A stretch of 64,000 bases of DNA from Streptomyces sp. NBC_00448 (GCF_036014115.1 NZ_CP107913.1:3953001-4017000); one strand, 5' to 3'. Positions 24,968 through 35,134 are shown, counted from the first letter of the stretch. The notes: generated from the sequence alone by a model not told the origin. Numbers and translations: made by a program.

Positions 24968-27394
24968 TCAGGCCCGGCGCGAGGTCGAGCCGGTGCCCTT
25001 CGCCGCGTCCAGGGCGTAGACGCAACGATCCTTGGAGCAGGCGTAGACCACACCGTCGGCGGTGACCGGTGATCCGGTGATCTCGCCACCGGTCTCCAGC
25101 CGCCACCGCAACTGGCCGCCCTGCGCGTCCACCGTGTACAGGCAGTGGTCCTTCGAGCCGAAGTGCACCCGCCCGTCCGCCACCGCGGGCGACCCGACGA
25201 TCTCGCCCTGCGCGGCGAACCGCCAGCGCGGCGTCCCGCTCACCGCGTCCAGCGTGTACAGCGCGCTGCCCGCCCCGAGGTGGACCCCGCCGGCGGTGAC
25301 CACCACCGGCTCCAGCGACTGCCGCGGCTCGGTGGCGACCCGCCAGCGGTCCCGGCCGTCCGCCGGGTCCAGCGCGTACACCGTGCCGAGGTGGTCGGTG
25401 ACGTAGATCCCGCCGCCGGATGCGCCCGGGCCGGGTACATGCGCGGGGGGCGCGAACATCACGGCGGGCGCCTCGAAGTGCCACCGCTCCGCGCCGGTGC
25501 GCGCGTCGAGGGCCAGCACCCGGGTGCCGGCGGTCAGGTGGACGACGCCGTCGGCGACCACCGGCCGGGTGACCACCGACCCGGCCGCGCCGGGCTCCCC
25601 CACCGGATACGACCACAGCTCCGAGCCGTTGAGCGCGTCCACCGCGTGCAGCTGGCCGCCGCCCTGGTAGAACACCGTCCGGTTCTCGATGGCGGGTCCG
25701 GCGTCCGGCGACTCGAACTCCGTCTGCGCCCCGGCCCGCTCCCACCGCAGCGTCCCCCGCTCGGCATCCCACGCCTGCACCACGCCGCCACGGGTGCCCG
25801 TGACGACGGTGCTCGCGTCGGCCCGCACGGCGTACACCCAGCCGTCGATCGGGGTACGCCACCGCTCGCCGCCGTCGGTCGCGCCCAACGCGAACAGGCT
25901 GGGCCCGTCCGACGCGTGGATACGGCCGCCGGCCACCGCCATCGTCCAGGCCACGTCCCTGGTCTTGAACTGCCGCCGCCCGCTGGCCACATCGAGTGCG
26001 TGTACCTCGAAGGACGTGACGTACAGCAGTCCGCTGTCCACCACGGGGGTGCCCCACACGTCGTTCGACATCCGGAACCGCCAGGGCCGCCACTCCCCCG
26101 GCGGGCCGGACGGACGCGGCACCGCGGCCACGGACGGCGGCGGGGCCTCCGCGGCCCGATGGGCACCGCCGCGGGGGCGCACCCACTCGGTTCCCGGAAC
26201 CGGTCCGGCCGTCGCCTTGAGGTCGGCCGCCCGCGCCAGCCGCAGCCCGGGCCCGATCGGCGCGGACCCGGCGAGTTGTACGGACGCGGCCGCGTGCTGG
26301 GGGGCGGGGCTGCGGGGCGGCTGCTGCGGGCGGGGCGGTGACACGGGCGGCGGCGGCACCAGGCCGGAGGGCTGCGGCGCGGGAGCCTGCGGCATGGGCG
26401 GCTGGGGTGCCGGCGCGGGCGGCATGGGGACCTGCGGGCCGGACACCTGCGCGCCGGGCTGGCGCGCGCCCCGGCCGCCGTTCTGCACCGGGCCGATCCG
26501 GCTGCGGTGGCGTTCCTCGATCAGGGCGACCGCGCCGGGGGGCAGCCAGGCCGACGCGGTGCCGGTGTCGTCGCCGCCGGAGGAGAACAGGTGCGGGGCG
26601 AGTTGCGCCTGCAGATCAGCCGGGGTGGGACGTTCCTCGGCCTTCATCCGCATGCACGACTCGATCAGCGGGCGCAGCTCGTCGGGCAGACCGGCCAGGT
26701 CGGGGCCCTCGCGCAGCAGCATGAAGACGGTCTCGACCGGGTTGGCCCCGTGGAACGGGGCATGGCCGGTCGAGGCGAAGACCAGGGTGGACCCGAGCGA
26801 GAAGATGTCGCTGGCGCCGCGCACGCTGCGGGAGTCACGGGCCTGCTCGGGCGACATGTAGGCGGGGGTGCCGACCGCGACGTTCGTCATCGTCAGCCGG
26901 GTGTTGGACACCCCGGAGGCGATACCGAAGTCGATCACCCGCGGTCCGTCCTCGACCACCAGTACGTTCGACGGCTTCATGTCGCGATGTACCAGGCCCG
27001 CGGCGTGGATCGACTGCAGGGCCTCGGCGATCCCGGCGGCGAGCCAGCGCACTCCCTGGGCGGGCAGCGGGCCGGACTCGTTGACGATCTCTTCCAGGGA
27101 CGGCGCCGGGACGTAGGCGGTGGCGAGCCAGGGGACGGCGGCACGAGGGTCGGCGTCGACGACGGCAGCGGTGTAGAAGCCGGACACCGCACGGGCCGCC
27201 TCGACCTCACGGGTGAAGCGGACGCGGAAGAGCTGGTCCTCGGCGAGTTCCGCCCGCACGGTCTTGATCGCCACTCGCCGACCGGAGGCCGAGCGGGCGA
27301 GATAGACCAGCCCCATGCCGCCGGCGCCGAGCCGTCCCAGCACCTCGAAAGGGCCGATCCGTCTCGGGTCATGCTGCGTAAGCTGCTCCACCAC
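24968..27394 (-). CDS. afsK: Serine/threonine protein kinase AfsK with PQQ-type propeller
   Basis: An 808-residue Hanks-type kinase. The N-terminal kinase domain carries the glycine loop GRLGAGGMG (20-28), catalytic Lys44, HRDMKPSN (136-143) and DFG (155-157). A Pro/Ala/Gln-rich linker (~280-430) leads to a C-terminal beta-propeller of PQQ/Trp-docking repeats (units such as VYAVRADAS and [15 protein letters not shown]). No membrane helix is evident. Sequence and length match AfsK of S. coelicolor (799 aa), which senses S-adenosylmethionine-related cues and phosphorylates AfsR. GTG 27394 gives the N-terminus [12 protein letters not shown], equivalent to the known AfsK start; the alternatives 27391 and 27406 are close. 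Confidence 0.92.
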   Translation of the reverse strand: MVEQLTQHDPRRIGPFEVLGRLGAGGMGLVYLARSASGRRVAIKTVRAELAEDQLFRVRFTREVEAARAVSGFYTAAVVDADPRAAVPWLATAYVPAPSLEEIVNESGPLPAQGVRWLAAGIAEALQSIHAAGLVHRDMKPSNVLVVEDGPRVIDFGIASGVSNTRLTMTNVAVGTPAYMSPEQARDSRSVRGASDIFSLGSTLVFASTGHAPFHGANPVETVFMLLREGPDLAGLPDELRPLIESCMRMKAEERPTPADLQAQLAPHLFSSGGDDTGTASAWLPPGAVALIEERHRSRIGPVQNGGRGARQPGAQVSGPQVPMPPAPAPQPPMPQAPAPQPSGLVPPPPVSPPRPQQPPRSPAPQHAAASVQLAGSAPIGPGLRLARAADLKATAGPVPGTEWVRPRGGAHRAAEAPPPSVAAVPRPSGPPGEWRPWRFRMSNDVWGTPVVDSGLLYVTSFEVHALDVASGRRQFKTRDVAWTMAVAGGRIHASDGPSLFALGATDGGERWRTPIDGWVYAVRADASTVVTGTRGGVVQAWDAERGTLRWERAGAQTEFESPDAGPAIENRTVFYQGGGQLHAVDALNGSELWSYPVGEPGAAGSVVTRPVVADGVVHLTAGTRVLALDARTGAERWHFEAPAVMFAPPAHVPGPGASGGGIYVTDHLGTVYALDPADGRDRWRVATEPRQSLEPVVVTAGGVHLGAGSALYTLDAVSGTPRWRFAAQGEIVGSPAVADGRVHFGSKDHCLYTVDAQGGQLRWRLETGGEITGSPVTADGVVYACSKDRCVYALDAAKGTGSTSRRA

Positions 27395-27635
27395 TTGCCC
27401 TGCCACCTCCCCGTGCCCGCGTTGTCCGCGGCCGTTCCCCGTGCTGCGCGGCCCCGTCCGGCCGGTCGCTGGCTCCCGTGCCAGGGTACGGACCCGATTC
27501 TTCCTGGGAAGAGCGCCGGTTGCGAACCCGGGGCCGTCCCGACACGCCCGGAAAGCGAACTCGTTATCATCCACTCCCCGGTGCCGGACGGCCATCCGCC
27601 GCGCCGGAACGGGCGTCAGAAGGTGGCGGCCGGCC

Positions 27636-28424
27636 TCACTGACCGGGTATCGAGTCGGACCGGCGCGCGAGGTCGATCACGGCGAACCGCGCTCCCTGGT
27701 CGTCGGTGACGATGGCGGTGCGGCCGTACGGCGACTCCGCGGGGCCCACCAGCACCTGACCGCCGAGCCGGCGGACGGTGGCGGCCGCGTCGTCGCAGTC
27801 ACCGACCGCGAAGTAGACCTGGTAGGCGGTGGGGGTGTCCTCCGCGGTGCCGCCCAGCTTCAGCCGGCCGAGCGAGGGGTTCTCGGCGCCGGGCACGGAC
27901 CACACCTTGTAGTCGAAGTGAACGCCGTCGCCGACCTGCTGGGACTCGTATCCGAAGACGTCCCGGTAGAAGGCGTCCACGGTCTCGGCATCCCGTGTGT
28001 GGTTCTCCGACCAGGCGTAGGCGCCGGGCTTGTTGACCAGGTCGAAACCCTGGTGGCCGGCGGGCTGCCAGAGCCCGACGAAGGAGCCGCCCGGGTCGAC
28101 GACCCCGGCCATCACTCCGCTGTCGCCGACCGCGTCCGGCCCGAAGGCCACCTGCCCGCCGGCCGCCCTGACCTTCTCGGCGGTCCGGGCCACGTCGACG
28201 ACCGCGAGGAAGACGCCCCAGGCGGTGGGCATCGACGGGTCCGCCTTCGGCATCAGGGCCGCGACCTTGACGCCGTCGCGCAGGGCCATCGTGTAGTGGC
28301 CGAACTCCTCCCCCTGGTCCTCGAAGGTCCAGCCGAGCAGCTCGCCGTAGAAGGTCCGGCCGACGGCGAGGTCGGGCAGTGCCACATCCGCCCAGCACGG
28401 GGCGCCTTCTCCGAATGCCGACAT
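27636..28424 (-). CDS. kbpA: Two-domain glyoxalase-fold (VOC) protein, candidate KbpA
   Basis: A 262-residue tandem vicinal-oxygen-chelate protein. The first domain (~8-125) has [24 protein letters not shown] and [14 protein letters not shown]; the second (~140-255) has [21 protein letters not shown] and [14 protein letters not shown]. Some expected metal ligands look replaced, so a binding rather than catalytic role is possible. It lies immediately upstream of afsK on the same strand. In S. coelicolor that place is held by kbpA, encoding a ~252-residue protein that binds AfsK and inhibits its autophosphorylation. Symbol assigned on position and size. ATG 28424 is preferred over 28448 for its upstream GGAGAGG. 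Confidence 0.75.
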   Translation of the reverse strand: MSAFGEGAPCWADVALPDLAVGRTFYGELLGWTFEDQGEEFGHYTMALRDGVKVAALMPKADPSMPTAWGVFLAVVDVARTAEKVRAAGGQVAFGPDAVGDSGVMAGVVDPGGSFVGLWQPAGHQGFDLVNKPGAYAWSENHTRDAETVDAFYRDVFGYESQQVGDGVHFDYKVWSVPGAENPSLGRLKLGGTAEDTPTAYQVYFAVGDCDDAAATVRRLGGQVLVGPAESPYGRTAIVTDDQGARFAVIDLARRSDSIPGQ

Positions 28425-28521
28425 GACTCGATCCTCTCCTACCTTCACGATGGCCCGCGCCGTGTCCGCGACACACCGTCATTGCCACCGTAACCAGTGA
28501 TCTTCCCCACCACACCCGCTG

Positions 28522-28544
28522 GAATTCGAACATATGGTCAATTC
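28522..28544. promoter_or_regulatory. AT-rich dyad between kbpA-like and tetR genes
   Basis: GAATT (28522-28526) and AATTC (28540-28544) flank a central CATATG palindrome (28531-28536). It lies ~100 bp from the kbpA-like start and ~180 bp from tetR, in the divergent region. Possible TetR-family operator. Confidence 0.35.
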
Positions 28545-28707
28545 TTTGAGTCGCCCGCTCCACGCCGCCGAATCACCCATTCGCCACATTTCACGCGCCG
28601 TCCCATGGGGCCGCCGGGACGGAAGAAAGCACCGTTGAACTGGTGGTTCGCCAAGCGGAAGGAGAGCGTCCCCGTTTGCACGCCGCCAAATCGCGCGCCG
28701 ATCACGG

Positions 28708-28721
28708 GTCGGTAAACTGAC
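28708..28721 (+). promoter_or_regulatory. tetR promoter -10/operator, possible leaderless start
   Basis: TAAACT (28713-28718) resembles a -10 box and ends six bases before the tetR ATG, so transcription would begin at or next to the start codon. It is embedded in an imperfect dyad, GTCGGTAAACTGAC (10 of 14 positions symmetric), well placed for autorepression. No Shine-Dalgarno is visible before the ATG, consistent with a leaderless mRNA. Confidence 0.45.
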
Positions 28722-28724
28722 GGC

Positions 28725-29372
28725 ATGACAGGACAAGTTCGCACCGTCGACGGCCGTGTTGCGGGCCGCCGCGGGCAGGCAACGCGGCAGAAGCTGCTGG
28801 ACTGCCTCGGCGAGATGCTCAGCACGTCGCCGTACCGGGATGTCAAGGTGATTGACGTCGCCCGGATGGCGGGCACCTCCCCCGCAACGTTCTATCAGTA
28901 CTTCCCCGACGTCGAGGGCGCCGTCCTTGAACTCGCCGATGAGATGGCCAAAGAGGGGGCTAGCCTGACCGAACTGGTCGCGGGCCGCTCCTGGGTCGGC
29001 AAGTCCGGCGCGCTCGCCGCAGACCAACTCGTCGACGGCTTCCTGTCCTTCTGGCGCAGGAACGACGCCATCCTGCGCGTGATCGACCTCGGTGCCGCCG
29101 AAGGCGACAAGCGCTTCAACAGAATCCGCACCCGCATCCTCAACTCCGTGACGGGCTCACTCACCGAGTCCATCAAGGACCTTCAGAGCAAGGGCAAGGT
29201 CGACAAGCAGGTCAGCGCGCCGGCCGTGGCCGGTTCGCTGGTGGCCATGCTGGCCGCGGTCGCCGCCCACCAGAAAGGTTTCACCGGGTCCGGCGTCAAG
29301 CAGGCCGACCTGAAGCCGAACCTGGCGCTGCTCGTCCACCTCGGGGTCACCGGGAAGAAACCACCGAAGTAG
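28725..29372 (+). CDS. TetR family transcriptional regulator
   Basis: A 215-residue TetR-type regulator. The N-terminal HTH (about 15-65) reads RGQATRQKLLDCLGEML... VKVIDVARMAGTSPATFYQYF, with the typical Y-Q-Y-F end of the recognition helix. The C-terminal ligand domain is helical and Lys-rich at its end. The start fits homology and a probable leaderless promoter. It diverges from the kbpA-like/afsK pair, and a TetR gene is expected here in Streptomyces afs loci. It may control itself or its neighbours; ligand unknown. Confidence 0.9.
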   Translation: MTGQVRTVDGRVAGRRGQATRQKLLDCLGEMLSTSPYRDVKVIDVARMAGTSPATFYQYFPDVEGAVLELADEMAKEGASLTELVAGRSWVGKSGALAADQLVDGFLSFWRRNDAILRVIDLGAAEGDKRFNRIRTRILNSVTGSLTESIKDLQSKGKVDKQVSAPAVAGSLVAMLAAVAAHQKGFTGSGVKQADLKPNLALLVHLGVTGKKPPK

Positions 29373-29446
29373 CGACCGCCCCAACACCCTCCACCCGCAG
29401 GGCCGTTCGGCCCCGCACTCGCCAGTCCTGCCGCAACATCACGCCC

Positions 29447-29495
29447 CGACGCGGGCGCCACGAGGTCTCGGGGGAGACCGCCGGCGCCCGCGTCG
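29447..29495 (+). terminator. Terminator of the tetR gene
   Basis: CGACGCGGGCGCC (29447-29459) pairs exactly with GGCGCCCGCGTCG (29483-29495). An inner stem, GGTCTC/GAGACC (29464-29469 with 29474-29479), tops it. The two-tier hairpin lies 75 bp after the tetR stop. Confidence 0.75.
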
Positions 29496-29577
29496 CTGCG
29501 TCTCCGGGCAGACGGGCAGCGCGAGCGGCGCACCGCCGGCGGCGGCGAGGCGCGGCGGGCGACCGGCAACCGGTTCC

Positions 29578-29615
29578 CCGTGGACGGCAAGTGGCGGACC
29601 GTGACCGGCAAGTGG
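29578..29615. repeat. 21-bp-period direct repeat ahead of the flavoprotein gene
   Basis: CCGTGGACGGCAAGTGG (29578-29594) and CCGTGACCGGCAAGTGG (29599-29615) differ at two positions and are spaced two helical turns apart. They lie 125-165 bp upstream of the monooxygenase start. Candidate activator or repressor site. Confidence 0.4.
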
Positions 29616-29740
29616 GCAGCCCGCAACGGCCCATGCCGCTCGACCGCATGGGGGGCTACGCTCGCACCCGCCCGTCGGAATACCTTCCGGCTATCACCAC
29701 CTTGCTCGCGACAGACGTATTCAGGCTCAGGAGTGCCCCC

Positions 29741-30910
29741 ATGGCCGACCCCACGACCGCCACCGACCGGGTCCCCCCGCCCGCCGCAACTCCCGACGCC
29801 ATCGTCATCGGCGCCGGCCCCGGCGGACTGGCCGCGGCCGCGGCACTGCGGGAGCGGGGGCTCAGGCCGCTCGTGGTGGAGCGCGCGGAACACGTGGGAG
29901 CTTCCTGGCGCGGCCACTATGACCGGCTGCATCTGCACACCACGCGGCGGTTGTCGGCGCTGCCGGGACTGCCCATTCCGCGCCGGTTCGGCCGATGGGT
30001 CAGCAGGGACGACGTGGTGCGCTACCTCGAGAAGTACGCCGAGTACCACGAACTCGAGATCGCCACCGGCATCGAGGTGGGACGAGTGGAGCGGAAGGGC
30101 GCGGGCTGGGAACTGCCCGCGACCGGAGGCCGGGTACTCTCCTCCGCCGTGGTCGTGGTGGCGACCGGCCACAACCACAGTCCGTACATACCCGACTGGC
30201 CGGGACGAAACACCTTCTCCGGTGATCTTCTGCACGCGGCCCGCTACCGCAACGCCGTCCCCTATACCGGGCGGGACGTCCTCGTGGTCGGCGCGGGCAA
30301 CACCGGTGCGGAGATCGCCGTCGACCTGATGGAGGGCGGCGCCTCGCGAGTACGCCTCGCGGTGCGGACGTCCCCTCATATCCTGCGCCGTTCGACGCTC
30401 GGCTGGCCCGCGCAGGCAAGCGGGATCGTCTGCCGCCGGCTGCCGACACGGCTGGTGGACCGCGTCGCGCCGTACATCGAACGGGCCGGCGTACCGGACC
30501 TGTCCGCGTACGGCCTGCCCCGCCCCGAGACCGGCTTGTACTCGCGTGTGCTGGACGGCGCGATTCCGGTGCAGGACGTCGGCCTGATCGCGGCCGTCCG
30601 CTCGCGCCGGGTCGAACCCGTCGCCGCCGTCGCCGAGTTCGACGGAGACAAGGTGCGCCTCGCCGACGGCTCCGAGATCAGCCCGGAGGCGGTGATCGCC
30701 GCGACCGGCTACCGGCGGGGCCTCGAACCGCTCGTGGGCCACCTCGGCGTGCTCGACGGCCGCGGCCGCCCGGTGGTGCACGGAGCCAGGACGCCCGCGA
30801 ACGCGCCCGGGCTGTACTTCACCGGGTTCACCAATCCGATCAGCGGGATGTTCCGCGAAATGGCGATCGACGCGCGCCGCATCGCGCGCGCGGCCGCCCG
30901 CGCGCGGTAG
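29741..30910 (+). CDS. Flavin-containing monooxygenase-type FAD/NAD(P)-binding protein
   Basis: A 389-residue flavoprotein with two Rossmann folds. GAGPGG near residue 25 binds FAD (family context AIVIGAGPGGLAAAAALRERG), with the acidic V-V-E-R-A-E end of beta2. A second GAGNTG near 190 (DVLVVGAGNTGAEIAVDL) binds NADPH. VIAATGY and LYFTGFTN follow the flavin-monooxygenase/lysine-N-oxygenase group. It likely oxidises a heteroatom or ketone in the cytoplasm; substrate unknown. The ATG start has CAGGAG upstream; a frame open to 29591 has no site. It stands alone between the tetR terminator and convergent MFS gene. Confidence 0.88.
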   Translation: MADPTTATDRVPPPAATPDAIVIGAGPGGLAAAAALRERGLRPLVVERAEHVGASWRGHYDRLHLHTTRRLSALPGLPIPRRFGRWVSRDDVVRYLEKYAEYHELEIATGIEVGRVERKGAGWELPATGGRVLSSAVVVVATGHNHSPYIPDWPGRNTFSGDLLHAARYRNAVPYTGRDVLVVGAGNTGAEIAVDLMEGGASRVRLAVRTSPHILRRSTLGWPAQASGIVCRRLPTRLVDRVAPYIERAGVPDLSAYGLPRPETGLYSRVLDGAIPVQDVGLIAAVRSRRVEPVAAVAEFDGDKVRLADGSEISPEAVIAATGYRRGLEPLVGHLGVLDGRGRPVVHGARTPANAPGLYFTGFTNPISGMFREMAIDARRIARAAARAR

Positions 30911-31264
30911 AGCGGTACGCGGAAGCCGGCGGGGGCGGGCGAGGCCTGCCTCGAGCGGCGGGCGGTGAGCGGCGGCGCAACGCCCCTGCCACCGCGGCTC
31001 GTTCGATCCGCACCGCTCGTTCCCTGCGAGCCGCCCGCCCCGGCCGTTGCGCACGCGCACGGCCCTTTCTTCTACGGCGATCCACGCGAGCTGTTCCGCG
31101 CGTGCCGCCTCGTTCACCGCGCATCGTTCTCAACGGGCCGTACGGACCGCTCCGCCCGGGCCGATCCGGGCGAGAGCGGCGCCCACCGCCGGCTCCAGCC
31201 GGTCCCGTTCACCCGGGCGAGTGAACTCCACTCGAATCGGAACTAGCACAGACATTCGGGGCGT
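30911..31264. other. Convergent intergenic region, no gene seen
   Basis: A 354-bp gap between the flavoprotein and MFS genes. A 93-codon frame at 30965-31246 has irregular third-position composition and no ribosome site, so I do not call it. No strong hairpin was found. Confidence 0.5.
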
Positions 31265-32623
31265 TCATCCAGTAACCGCCATCACGGGCGCGGCGACCGG
31301 CCGATGGCGGACGACCAGGGACATCAGCGCGGCCACCGCGCACAACGCTCCGGAGGTGTACCAGACGACGTCATAGGAACCGAGCGCGTCACGCGCCACC
31401 CCGCCGAGGTAGGCGACCAGGGCCGCACCGATCTGGTGGGCCGCGAGCACCCAGCCGAAGACGATCGCGCTGCTCTCGCCGTAGTGCTCACGGCACAGCG
31501 CGATGGTCGGCGGCACCGTCGCCACCCAGTCGAGGCCGTAGAAGACGATGAACAGCACCATCGAGGGGTGGATGCTGTCCGAGAACAGCATCGGGAGGAA
31601 CATCAGGGAGAGTCCACGCAGTCCGTAGTAGATCGCGAGCAGCCGCCTCGGCGACAGGCGGTCGGTGAACCATCCGGAGGCCACCGTGCCCGCGATGTCG
31701 AACACCCCGATGACGGCGAGCAGGGACGCCGCGGTCGTCACCGGGAGCCCGTGGTCGTGCGCGGCGGGCACGAAGTGGGTCTTCACCAGACCGTTGGTCG
31801 ACGCACCGCAGATCGCGAAGCTGCCGGCCAGCAGCCAGAAGGTACCGCCGCGTGCCGCCTGGAGAAGGGCCCGCAGCGCACGACCGGCCGCCCCTGCGAC
31901 CGGCGGGGGCTTGGGCGTGAACTCCGCCGCGCCGTAGGGGGCCACACCGACGTCCGCGGGGTGGTCGCGCAACAGTAGCCAGACGAAGGGCACGACGGCG
32001 AGTGCCGCGAAGGCGACCGTCGCGGCGGCAGGACGCCAGCCGTGGTGTTCGGTGATCCATGAAAGGAGAGGGAGGAAGACCAACTGCCCGGCGGCGCCAC
32101 CGGCGGTGAGGATGCCGGTGACCAGGCCGCGGCGGGCGACGAACCAGCGGTTGGCGACGGTCGCGGCGAACGCGAGTGCCATCGAACCGCTGCCCAGACC
32201 CACCAAGACACCCCAGCAGAGCACCAGTTGCCAGACCTGGGTCATGTAGACGGTGAGTCCGGCGCCGAGTGCGATCGTCAGCAGCGCGCAGGCGACGACG
32301 CGCCGGATGCCGAAGCGGTCCATCAGCGCGGCGGCGAACGGCGCCGTCAGCCCGTACAGCGCGAGGTTGATGGAGACGGCGAACCCGATCATCGCGCGCG
32401 ACCAGCCGAACTCGCTGTGCAGCGGGTCGATCAGAAGTCCGGGAAGGGAGGCGAATGCGGCAGAACCGATGATGGTCACGAACGTGACGGCGGCAACCGC
32501 CCAGGCGCGGTGCGGTCGCGGGCGCGGGTGCCGGCGCGTCCCGGCGGCGTCGCCGGGTGTGGCGGAGCCGGTGGGCGCGGCTGGGCCGTCGGCGGGCGCG
32601 GGAGTGCGAGATGTCTGCGTCAC
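31265..32623 (-). CDS. Major facilitator superfamily transporter
   Basis: A 452-residue MFS carrier with twelve predicted helices. The loop-2 signature region reads LMDRFGIRRVVACALL and the loop after helix 8 reads GWFTDRLSPRRLLAIYYG. The layout suits the oxalate/formate-antiporter or monocarboxylate branch. Residues 1-40 are Pro/Ala-rich and cytoplasmic. GTG start. It diverges over 71 bp from a GlxA-type AraC regulator, a pairing widespread in Streptomyces, so the regulator probably governs it. Direction of transport and substrate unknown. Confidence 0.88.
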   Translation of the reverse strand: MTQTSRTPAPADGPAAPTGSATPGDAAGTRRHPRPRPHRAWAVAAVTFVTIIGSAAFASLPGLLIDPLHSEFGWSRAMIGFAVSINLALYGLTAPFAAALMDRFGIRRVVACALLTIALGAGLTVYMTQVWQLVLCWGVLVGLGSGSMALAFAATVANRWFVARRGLVTGILTAGGAAGQLVFLPLLSWITEHHGWRPAAATVAFAALAVVPFVWLLLRDHPADVGVAPYGAAEFTPKPPPVAGAAGRALRALLQAARGGTFWLLAGSFAICGASTNGLVKTHFVPAAHDHGLPVTTAASLLAVIGVFDIAGTVASGWFTDRLSPRRLLAIYYGLRGLSLMFLPMLFSDSIHPSMVLFIVFYGLDWVATVPPTIALCREHYGESSAIVFGWVLAAHQIGAALVAYLGGVARDALGSYDVVWYTSGALCAVAALMSLVVRHRPVAAPVMAVTG

Positions 32624-32694
32624 GGTGCTCAGTCTCCGAGGAGAGCTCCCCGGTGACGAGTGGCCCGAGGGCCATGGTGTGAAAGAATCGGGCC

Positions 32695-33726
32695 ATGGCA
32701 GATTCTCGGATTCTCCCGCGGTCCCGGGTGTTCGGCGGCGGTGGGCGGCACCGGGTGGCGGTATTCGTGCTCGACGGGGTGATCCCGTTCGAACTCGGCA
32801 TCCCGCTGCGGATTTTCGGGGCCGCGAGGAGCCAGGAGCGGGAAGAGGGCGGCCCCGCGCTGTATGAGGTGGTGACGTGCAGCGTGCGCCCGGGTCCGGT
32901 GCGGACGGACGCGGACTTCACGATCACGGTCGAGCACGGCATGGAAGCGCTGGCGGAGGCGGACACGGTGGTGGTGCCGGCGTCACACGAGATGGAGGAC
33001 GTCTACGAGGAGGGTCGGCTCAGCGCGGAGCTGAGGGCGGCGTTCGACGTGATCCGGCCGGGTACGCGGGTGGTGTCGATCTGCACGGGATCGTTCCTGC
33101 TGGCGGCGGCGGGATTGCTGGACGGGCGGCCGGCGACCACGCACTGGCGCAGCGCGGACCACTTCCAACGGCTCTTCCCGCGGGTGCGGGTGGACCCGGA
33201 CGTGCTGTATGTGGACGACGGCGACGTGCTCACCTCGGCGGGGGTGGCGGCGGGGATCGACGTGTGTCTGCACATCGTGCGGCGGGACTTCGGCACCGCG
33301 GTGGCGAACGGGGTGGCCCGCCGGACGGTGGTGCCGCCGCATCGGGAGGGCGGTCAGGCGCAGTACATCCGGCGGCCGCTGCCCGAGCCGCAGTTGGCGG
33401 GCACCGAGCGGGCCAGGGCATGGGCGTTGGAGCGGCTGGAGCAGCCGGTGACGTTGCGGCAGCTCGCGGAGCGGGAGGCGATGAGCGTACGGACGTTCAC
33501 GCGGCGGTTCCGGGAGGAGGTGGGGCTGAGTCCGGGGCAGTGGCTGACGCAGCAGCGGATCGAGCGGGCGCGGCAGTTGCTGGAGTCGACCGATCTCGGG
33601 GTGGACCAGATCGCGCGGGAGGCGGGGTTCGGGACGGGTGCGTCGCTGCGGCAGCACATCCAGAGCGCGCTGGGTGTGTCACCGACGGTGTACCGGCGGA
33701 CGTTCCAGACGTCGGCGCGCGGTTAG
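32695..33726 (+). CDS. GlxA-type AraC family transcriptional regulator
   Basis: A 343-residue regulator with an N-terminal DJ-1/PfpI (class I amidotransferase-like) domain at ~18-200 and a C-terminal AraC double HTH at ~230-335. The amidotransferase elbow, SICTGSFLLAAAGLL, keeps the Cys. The AraC part shows EAMSVRTFTRRFREEVGLSP and DQIAREAGFGTGASLRQHI. ATG start; GGGCCATGG around the start codon is repeated exactly 21 bp upstream (32669-32677 and 32690-32698), and no Shine-Dalgarno is obvious. It probably senses a small molecule and controls the divergent MFS gene. Confidence 0.9.
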   Translation: MADSRILPRSRVFGGGGRHRVAVFVLDGVIPFELGIPLRIFGAARSQEREEGGPALYEVVTCSVRPGPVRTDADFTITVEHGMEALAEADTVVVPASHEMEDVYEEGRLSAELRAAFDVIRPGTRVVSICTGSFLLAAAGLLDGRPATTHWRSADHFQRLFPRVRVDPDVLYVDDGDVLTSAGVAAGIDVCLHIVRRDFGTAVANGVARRTVVPPHREGGQAQYIRRPLPEPQLAGTERARAWALERLEQPVTLRQLAEREAMSVRTFTRRFREEVGLSPGQWLTQQRIERARQLLESTDLGVDQIAREAGFGTGASLRQHIQSALGVSPTVYRRTFQTSARG

Positions 33727-33764
33727 AGCGCGGCCGGCCCGGCGGACCGGATGAGGCGAAAGGG

Positions 33765-34181
33765 TCAGGTCAGGACCGCGGTGGCCGCGCCTCGGTCGAC
33801 CTCGCACCAGATCTGCTTGCCCGCGCCTTCCGGGTGCCAGCCCCAGCGATCGGCGAGGCCGTCGACCAGTTCCAGGCCGCGGCCACCGGTCTCGTCGCGG
33901 TTGGCATGACGCGGGGCGGGCGGCAGGACGCTGGCGTCGGCGACCTCGACCCGTACCGGAGCGGCCGGCGCGGCAGGGAAGAGCATGCGCAGCACGGCCG
34001 GACAGCCGGTGTGCACGACGGCGTTGGTGACGAGTTCGGAGATGAGCAGGAGCAGCGTCTCGGCGACCGGTTCGTCGGCTCCTATCCCGGAGCCCACCAG
34101 TCGCGACCTCGCCCAGCGGCGGGCGCGTCCGACCTCCGCCGGGTCGACACCGACCTCCAGCTGCATCTGAAGCATCTGCAC
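33765..34181 (-). CDS. ATP-binding anti-sigma-type protein (HATPase_c_2, RsbW-like)
   Basis: A 138-residue Bergerat-fold ATPase/kinase domain on its own. The N box is LLLLISELVTNAVVHTG and the G1/G2 region is DETGGRGLELVDGLADRWGW. Such proteins bind a sigma factor or phosphorylate a STAS antagonist on Ser. A STAS gene lies 1 kb away on the same strand, and a sigma-factor gene follows, though no shared operon is evident. Streptomyces carries dozens of these. ATG 34181 (second ATG at 34175). Three GTCAC half-sites lie just upstream. Confidence 0.87.
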   Translation of the reverse strand: MQMLQMQLEVGVDPAEVGRARRWARSRLVGSGIGADEPVAETLLLLISELVTNAVVHTGCPAVLRMLFPAAPAAPVRVEVADASVLPPAPRHANRDETGGRGLELVDGLADRWGWHPEGAGKQIWCEVDRGAATAVLT

Positions 34182-34540
34182 TGCTCACACCATCCGAACC
34201 GGCTGACCCGACGTCTCACGCCTGCCCGTCGTCACTGTATGTGACACAGACGTCACATAGCCTGGTCGACCGACTGGTACTCCAACAAGCGCTTCGGGCA
34301 TATTCCCTCGCAACGGAGCGGGCGTACCGCATACTGTGCGCCGCATCCGGTCAGGGATCGCGCAGCCAGGCACGGAACCGCTTCGGACCAGCCGAGCGGC
34401 TCCCTGGGGAAGCCTGGAACGTACGCGCACCCGATGGAGCGTACCTGAGGACCACCCCGACTCCACCGCGTAACAAGTCACGCATCGGACACAACCCGCC
34501 GCGGACGCTCCGTGACCACGCCGAGCACCCCACGATTGGT
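34182..34540. other. Intergenic region with GTCAC/GTGAC half-sites
   Basis: A 359-bp gap upstream of the HATPase gene and downstream of the macro-domain gene. At 34231-34257 it holds three half-sites: GTCAC (34231-34235), GTGAC (34241-34245) and GTCAC (34252-34256). They make two nested perfect dyads, GTCAC-TGTAT-GTGAC and TGTGAC-ACAGAC-GTCACA. The rest shows no gene. Confidence 0.5.
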
Positions 34541-35047
<507 letters not shown>

Positions 35048-35134
35048 GGGGGCCATCCTCGGTCACCCCGCGCCGGCCACGTACTGGATAACGCGGGCCC
35101 GGCGTCGCGGCCGCCCGCCCGCGAAGCGCTGCGC

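Noticed and set aside
30965-31246. A 93-codon plus-strand frame in the gap after the flavoprotein gene
   Set aside because: Third-position GC is irregular, there is no ribosome site, and no family resemblance was recognised.
32669-32698. GGGCCATGG repeated 21 bp apart as a regulatory repeat at the GlxA-type start
   Set aside because: Nine bases of very GC-rich sequence overlapping a start codon can recur by chance; noted in the gene entry but not scored as a finding.
34240-34257. Classical Crp site TGTGA-N6-TCACA
   Set aside because: The spacing between TGTGA and TCACA is eight, not six, so a standard Crp site is not supported; kept only as a generic dyad.
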